Assembly: GCA_021786575.1 (NCBI GenBank)
Contig: JAJYMY010000002.1
Coordinates: 62,001-126,000 of the forward strand
Direction of reading: 5' to 3'
Length of the DNA: 64,000 nt
DNA from: an archaeon
GTDB taxonomy: Archaea; Thermoproteota; Nitrososphaeria; Nitrososphaerales; Gagatemarchaeaceae
Of this stretch, positions 59,529-64,000 are shown piece by piece. The notes beneath the pieces were generated by a model. That model did no database searches. It was not told where the DNA came from and saw nothing but the letters and a program-made list of their open reading frames with translations. Numbering within the stretch: position 1 is the first letter of the stretch; every line of letters begins with the position of its first letter. Made by a program: the position numbers and the translations under genes.

Positions 59529-60404
59529 TCAGCCGCCGACGGGTGTGCGCTCTGCCTGGCGAGGTATCGGACACCCTCCGCTGTATGCGCGAGCAAGGCT
59601 GCGTGACACCAGATACAGAGTCAGCAGCAATGCCGGGAGACTCGCTGCTATGAACTCAGGTTGGTAGTATGAAACCAGCGAGGCAAAGGCGACGGCCCCA
59701 GTCCCGCCTATCGACCCGGCCAGGAAGAGTCCCGCGCACGCGGGGCACCCTGTGAACAGCCCCACCATAGCCCCAATCCCTCCGAGCCCGTACTTCGACG
59801 CCCCTCCTGCGCCGGCGTCGCGAGCGAAGGCGGCGAAGGCGACGTTTAGCCCGACCAACGGCGCGACAGTAAACAGCAGGAGGACATCGAAGGGGACGAT
59901 GTAAAGACCGACATGGTTCATGAGGTAAGCTGTGACGGTGGGGACCGAGAGAGGGGGGCCGCAACAGACTGAAACGAATGCCGAAGGGAAAGTTGCATTG
60001 TAAACCTGGGCGAAGTTCACTGTAGGCTGGTACACGACCATGCTGGTCACGAATGCATAGAGCACCCCGTACAGGATAGTGGACGCCAAAAAATAGCGCC
60101 TGTAGCGCTTTGTCGAGAGTAGGTAGGGGATGAAAAAGCTTGGCGTGACAGGGATGGATGAAACCCCCACAAGCCCTCTGGCCTGGTCACGGACGTAAAG
60201 TCCTAGCCCGATGCCAATGAGCAATAGTCCGGCTAGGAAAACCGCCGCGAAGGCGTATGACCCTAGGAGCATGCTTTTCACCTCTGTTGGGCTCATGACA
60301 GGGAGCCCGTCCACTACAAAGGCATAGACCGCCGCCACTCCCCCGACGGCCCCTGCGCCGCTGAGGACCAACGCTGCAACCTTTGTCTGTAGCGCCATGC
60401 CCAA
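59529..60404 (-). CDS. Multi-pass membrane protein with intramembrane Cys motifs
   Basis: 291 residues, about seven hydrophobic segments. CCGPPLS begins one segment (near residue 147) and GCPACAG another (near 219), the latter a CxxC motif as in thiol-redox membrane proteins. Extended N-terminal region with two helices and a basic loop (LLSTKRYRRYF). No named family recognised. It is divergent from a second Cys-motif membrane protein with 117 bp between starts. A role in metal or electron/disulfide transfer is a guess. Confidence 0.65.
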   Translation of the reverse strand: MGMALQTKVAALVLSGAGAVGGVAAVYAFVVDGLPVMSPTEVKSMLLGSYAFAAVFLAGLLLIGIGLGLYVRDQARGLVGVSSIPVTPSFFIPYLLSTKRYRRYFLASTILYGVLYAFVTSMVVYQPTVNFAQVYNATFPSAFVSVCCGPPLSVPTVTAYLMNHVGLYIVPFDVLLLFTVAPLVGLNVAFAAFARDAGAGGASKYGLGGIGAMVGLFTGCPACAGLFLAGSIGGTGAVAFASLVSYYQPEFIAASLPALLLTLYLVSRSLARAYSGGCPIPRQAERTPVGG

Positions 60405-60521
60405 GCCCGACTGGGTAGCCGCGAGCCCCCTCCATGGTATTAATCATTCTGCGACAGCGCAGGGCCAGGCCTTGTAAGATGGCTGTAAATACCGCATGCG
60501 GCGGTCTAATCTCTGAGATCG

Positions 60522-61355
60522 ATGACTGAAGCAGGGATGAGGCTGGGTTCGTCGGCTCAGCAGGCTATCCTCATTTCCTTGACTGGAGCCCTCGCCCTAG
60601 GACTCGTCCTCTCCTATTTCGGCTACATTTGGGCAGCGCCTTCAGTGGATCCGGGGGAACTCGCGGGAGCCCTGGTATTCTGGGTGGCCGTCGTATCCAT
60701 GCTGTTGGCATTCCCGCTTCGCGCCGCCTTCCAAGATTTCGTCAGGTCTCTTAGAACGGCCGTGGGTCCAGCCGTCTTCGTGACGTATCTCGCGTCACAT
60801 CTCCTACTCTACGGATTCGTTTTGGAAGGGATAGTGACCGCCTTTCAAGGTCCCCAACTCCTCGGCATCTCCACGCCAGGTCTGCTCGTCTACACGGACA
60901 CCTTTGTGCCACCATCGCTTTTCAGCGCGCTGCTAGATCTTTCCTACAACCCCGCCATAATATTCACCTATCCTCCCGAGTTCTCCGCCGCTCTCAGCTT
61001 CTACAGTATCTCTATGGCACTCATCATCGCCACCTTGGTCGTGGCCAATGTAGTAAGGACCAGAGAATTGGGGAAACTCTGTACTGTTTCCAAGAGAGCG
61101 AGGGCGTATGTCCTCGCGCCGATGGTGGGGATAATCCTCGGGTCTTCCTGCTGTTTGTCTGTCGCAGGGGTCGTCAGCCTCTTCCTCCTCCCAGCGGCCC
61201 TGGCAGACACGCTCGCTTCAAACCTCGTTGTGTATTATTTCACCTACTTCATCCTCCCTGTCTTCGCCGCGGTCGTGCTCTATCTCAACTACATCTCAGT
61301 GACGAAGTTCTCTTCGACTCTCAGGGCACCGACTGGTGAATCACCTCTTCAGTGA
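60522..61355 (+). CDS. Multi-pass membrane protein with GSSCC motif
   Basis: 277 residues, about seven hydrophobic segments. The motif GSSCCLSVAG (near 209-218) sits at the start of a helix, at a place comparable to GCPACAG in the divergent neighbour; overall layout and length are similar, so the two may be distant paralogues. A TGTAAATACC box near 60483-60492 gives a near-leaderless start at ATG 60522. Function not known. Confidence 0.65.
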   Translation: MTEAGMRLGSSAQQAILISLTGALALGLVLSYFGYIWAAPSVDPGELAGALVFWVAVVSMLLAFPLRAAFQDFVRSLRTAVGPAVFVTYLASHLLLYGFVLEGIVTAFQGPQLLGISTPGLLVYTDTFVPPSLFSALLDLSYNPAIIFTYPPEFSAALSFYSISMALIIATLVVANVVRTRELGKLCTVSKRARAYVLAPMVGIILGSSCCLSVAGVVSLFLLPAALADTLASNLVVYYFTYFILPVFAAVVLYLNYISVTKFSSTLRAPTGESPLQ

Positions 61356-61472
61356 GGCTCGTTGACTTTGGTCAATAGACCTCTGAGACGGCATGGAATT
61401 CGACCAATCAGTCGTCTCTGGTCTCACCATGTTGGAACATTACGTCGGGGAGACCGGCAATCGCAGTACGGT

Positions 61473-62438
61473 TCATCTCCCCCGGGCCACTTTCTCGCCT
61501 CTGGCGGAGTACCCTGCGATGGTGTAAGCTACGACAGTGGCCGCAACCCTTGAGGATCGCCCTGTTGGGTCCAGCGACGGGGCAAGTTCCACCACATCAG
61601 CGCACTTCACTTTGTCGTTCCGAGAGATCTCGTACACAAGTCTGAACAGCTGTTCAGCGGAAACGCCTCCCGCGCTGGGTGCGCTGACCCCGGAGACGTA
61701 CGCAAGGTCAACGGCGTCTAGGTCGACACTGAGATAGACCGCTTCCGCGTTCCTGGCCGCTATCTCGTACGCCTGTCGTGCTATGGCCTCGGGCCCCCTC
61801 TGGTAGACCTCCATTGCGGGGACCACCGTTATGCCGAGCTCTTCGGCCTTCTCGAAGTAGCTCTTCGAGTTTAGGAATCCGTGCATGCCGACCTCTACTA
61901 CTCTCCGAGGGTCGAGGTCCTTCAACTCGCGCAGTGCGAGCCCATACGACGACCCGCTCGTTGGCTTCCCATCTATCTCCCCCCGTAGGTCAAAGTGCGA
62001 GTCGATGACTACTAGGCCTAGTGGCCCTAACCTCTTGGAGGCGGCGCGGAGACAAGGGAGGGACACGCTGTTGTCCCCCCCAATGACAATCAGGAGTGAA
62101 TCCTGACGTATGTCATCCGACGCCTCCGCTTCTAACTGTCGATGGGCTGCGAGCGTGTCTGAATTGTCCAGTATGAGGTCTCCCAGGTCAAAGATTTTCG
62201 CCCCCTCGAGGCCCACGCCCAACTCAACATTATAGTTGGAGAAGGCAGACATCGCTTCGCGTATGGCTGCGGGCCCATCAGCGGCCCCCCTCCTCCCGAG
62301 AACAGCCCCGTCGAATGGGGCCCCAATGATGTTCACACAGCCCCTTTGCGCTTCAGTCGCTGTCTTGATAATCTGTGTCAACCGCGTGTCTTCGGGGTCG
62401 TTGTATCTTGGGACCGGATAGCGCGCGGGTGACTTCAA
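61473..62438 (-). CDS. hutG: Formimidoylglutamase-like ureohydrolase
   Basis: 321 residues of the arginase/agmatinase fold with two-Mn2+ site. Motifs: IGGDNS (usually GGDHS, so one metal His is Asn), DSHFDL and SVDLDAVDLAYVSGVSAP. It likely hydrolyses formimidoylglutamate to glutamate and formamide; the divergent histidine ammonia-lyase supports this over agmatinase or arginase. As I recall, a His-to-Asn change at this ligand is known in a protist formimidoylglutamase. Start TTG at 62438; a minus-strand CTTAACTTAA box lies about 25-30 bp upstream. Confidence 0.83.
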   Translation of the reverse strand: MKSPARYPVPRYNDPEDTRLTQIIKTATEAQRGCVNIIGAPFDGAVLGRRGAADGPAAIREAMSAFSNYNVELGVGLEGAKIFDLGDLILDNSDTLAAHRQLEAEASDDIRQDSLLIVIGGDNSVSLPCLRAASKRLGPLGLVVIDSHFDLRGEIDGKPTSGSSYGLALRELKDLDPRRVVEVGMHGFLNSKSYFEKAEELGITVVPAMEVYQRGPEAIARQAYEIAARNAEAVYLSVDLDAVDLAYVSGVSAPSAGGVSAEQLFRLVYEISRNDKVKCADVVELAPSLDPTGRSSRVAATVVAYTIAGYSARGEKVARGR

Positions 62439-62508
62439 CGGGGTGTAGGCGGGGGCCGCTTAAGTTAAGGATATGTGATGTATTTATTGACGCGGGCTAG
62501 GGGCAACC

Positions 62509-63987
62509 GTGTTGGCAGTCGTAGTCGACGGGCACTCCCTTACGCTACGTTCAGCGATGGACGTCGCGGAAGGCGGCGCACTCGTGAAAGTGAGCCCGGG
62601 CAGCTTGAAGAGACTTGAGAGGTTCCGCGCCCTCCTCGAGCAAAAGCTCGCCAGCGGCGAGGTGGTCTACGGCGTCAACACCGGTTTCGGGTCGCTCGCC
62701 AACGAAGTGGTGAGTAGCGAGAACCTCGAAGAACTGCAGCTCAATCTGATAAGGAGCCACGCATCAGGAGTCGGGTCGCCCCTCCCACTCGGCGTGGTGC
62801 GCGCAGCCATGCTGATTCGTCTCAATAGCCTCTTGAACGGGAACAGCGCAGTCAGGCGGGCGGTGGTCGAGCTCATAGTGGGCCTGCTGAACATGGGGGT
62901 TACCCCTTTCGTGCCTGAGTTCGGGTCGCTCGGGGCGTCAGGGGACCTGACCCCCTCGGCACACATGGCGCTCACCCTGGTGGGGGAAGGGAAGGCCTTT
63001 CACAACGGGAGGCTGACAGATTCGAGCAGCGCTCTCAACGCGTCTGGGTTGAAACCGATACCACTAAGGGCAAAGGAGGGCCTGTCACTCATCAACGGGA
63101 CCGCTTTCACGACCGCCCTGGGGGGCGTGGCAGTCCACAAGGGACGCACGCTGCTCGGGGCGGCCAACTCGGCCCTAGCCATGACCGCGGAGGCGCTGGG
63201 GGGTTGTTCGCAAGCCTTCGACGAACGGTTGGTCGGCATCAAGCTCGACCCAGGCCAGAGGTCCGTGGCGGGGGAGTTGCGTACTCTTTTGAAGGGGAGT
63301 CGTAGGATGCGAGCGGAGCCGGTCCCCCAGGATCCTTATTCAATCAGGTGCGCGCCGCAGGTTCATGGCTCTCTGGTGGATGCGCTAGAATTTGCGGAGG
63401 AGATAGTGGTCAACGAGATGAACTCTGTCTCTGATAACCCTGTCCTCCTGGAGGACGGGGAGGTCTTGCACGGGGGGAACTTCCACGCACAACCCGTTGC
63501 CATGTCGCTCGACCTTCTTTCGCTCGCTCTTTCGTATCTGGGTGTGATATCCCTGGCGAGGATCCACTACCTGCTTTCAAAGACCCCGCCTGGGAAGAAG
63601 TACATGGCGGGCAAGCCTGGCCTGGAGTCTGGACTCATGCTACTGGAGTACACCGCGACCGCGTTGAATGCAGATAACGCCAAGAACATCTACCCTGAGT
63701 CTTCATACCCTTCGAACGTATCCGGCGGGATTGAAGATCACGCCAGCCACGGCGTGAACGCCGGGGTGAAGGCGCTCCAGGTAGCCACAAACGTCTCCCG
63801 AGTCCTGGCGGTAGAACTAATTTGTGCTTCTAATGTTCTAGGGTCTGACACCGGAGGTCTTTCCGAGCACACCAAGAAGGTATCTAGGTTCGTCAGATCC
63901 TTTTCTCCCCTCCTCCGAGGAGACAGGTCACAGGGCTCAGAGATTGAGACCCTTGCAGGAGAGATGATGGCTGGGAGGCTCCCCTAG
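62509..63987 (+). CDS. hutH: Histidine ammonia-lyase
   Basis: 492 residues, complete. It removes ammonia from histidine to give urocanate. The MIO cofactor forms from ASG at 143-145 in GSLGASGDLTP. YGVNTGFGSL (about 54-63), QDPYSIRCAPQVHG and the NFHAQP segment are family hallmarks. GTG start at 62509; a GTATTTATT box near 62478-62486 suggests a leaderless transcript. It shares a 70-bp divergent promoter region with hutG. Urocanase and imidazolonepropionase would be expected elsewhere. Confidence 0.95.
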   Translation: MLAVVVDGHSLTLRSAMDVAEGGALVKVSPGSLKRLERFRALLEQKLASGEVVYGVNTGFGSLANEVVSSENLEELQLNLIRSHASGVGSPLPLGVVRAAMLIRLNSLLNGNSAVRRAVVELIVGLLNMGVTPFVPEFGSLGASGDLTPSAHMALTLVGEGKAFHNGRLTDSSSALNASGLKPIPLRAKEGLSLINGTAFTTALGGVAVHKGRTLLGAANSALAMTAEALGGCSQAFDERLVGIKLDPGQRSVAGELRTLLKGSRRMRAEPVPQDPYSIRCAPQVHGSLVDALEFAEEIVVNEMNSVSDNPVLLEDGEVLHGGNFHAQPVAMSLDLLSLALSYLGVISLARIHYLLSKTPPGKKYMAGKPGLESGLMLLEYTATALNADNAKNIYPESSYPSNVSGGIEDHASHGVNAGVKALQVATNVSRVLAVELICASNVLGSDTGGLSEHTKKVSRFVRSFSPLLRGDRSQGSEIETLAGEMMAGRLP

Positions 63988-64000
63988 CTTTCTTCGCCGT

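Noticed and set aside
1-64000. CRISPR arrays, insertion sequences, integrases or att sites
   Set aside because: No regularly spaced direct repeats, transposase or integrase motifs were found; the tRNA 3' ends have no flanking integrase gene.

Overview
The window is archaeal, most likely from the Thermoproteota (TACK) side and thermophile-like. The evidence is archaeal-type DnaG primase, Pelota, a 7S SRP RNA, the gene order L3-L4-L23-L2-S19 next to a SPOUT methyltransferase, TATA boxes about 25-30 bp before starts with many leaderless TTG, GTG or ATG genes, and tRNA genes cut by bulge-helix-bulge introns. The DNA is GC-rich by eye. I cannot fix the genus; a non-ammonia-oxidising relative of Nitrososphaeria or a neighbouring lineage is a guess.

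Layout. 1-7.7 kb: end of pheT, a methyltransferase, a small TOPRIM protein, dnaG and pelota, a small membrane protein, an M50 protease and a tRNA thiolase. 7.7-9.7 kb: SRP RNA, tRNA-Ser(GCU) with three introns, enolase and tRNA-Val(UAC) with one intron. 9.8-13 kb: a phosphoribosyltransferase, an NRAMP metal importer and an MntR-type regulator, with about 0.9 kb of gene-free DNA between the last two. 13-14 kb: Nudix hydrolase and thioredoxin.

14.1-24.7 kb is the most unusual block. An SMC-like ATPase, a kleisin-like protein and a tandem winged-helix (KITE-like) protein form a tight operon. It sits between two large Lhr-type helicases, and the first helicase is co-transcribed with an unknown protein and a metallophosphoesterase. 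This looks like a complete minimal Smc5/6-like complex embedded in a DNA-repair island.

25-31.9 kb is a self-contained pyruvate dehydrogenase and lipoylation unit: a regulator, LipA, a fused E1 alpha-beta, E2, E3 and LipB. Then come a P5C-dehydrogenase-like enzyme, a ribosomal protein cluster (33.9-37.9 kb, minus strand), an MFS transporter, and a DtxR-like regulator with a metal permease behind an overlapping double palindrome.

40.7-53 kb is a sugar island opening with a two-intron tRNA-Ala(GGC). It encodes glucose dehydrogenase, gluconate dehydratase, KDG aldolase, a glyceraldehyde-type dehydrogenase and glycerate kinase, which feed the enolase at 8.3-9.5 kb: a non-phosphorylative Entner-Doudoroff route. 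A GH15 enzyme, a clan-A glycosidase, a GT4 glycosyltransferase and a HAD phosphatase supply or store sugar. In two of these genes the codon at the expected initiator Met is ACG.

53-64 kb holds a cupin, an ArsR-like regulator, a GltD-like oxidoreductase, a CsaA-like protein, an intron-bearing tRNA-Gly(GCC), malate dehydrogenase, MscS, two divergent cysteine-motif membrane proteins, and a divergent hutG/hutH pair for histidine breakdown. No CRISPR array, insertion sequence or rRNA gene was seen.
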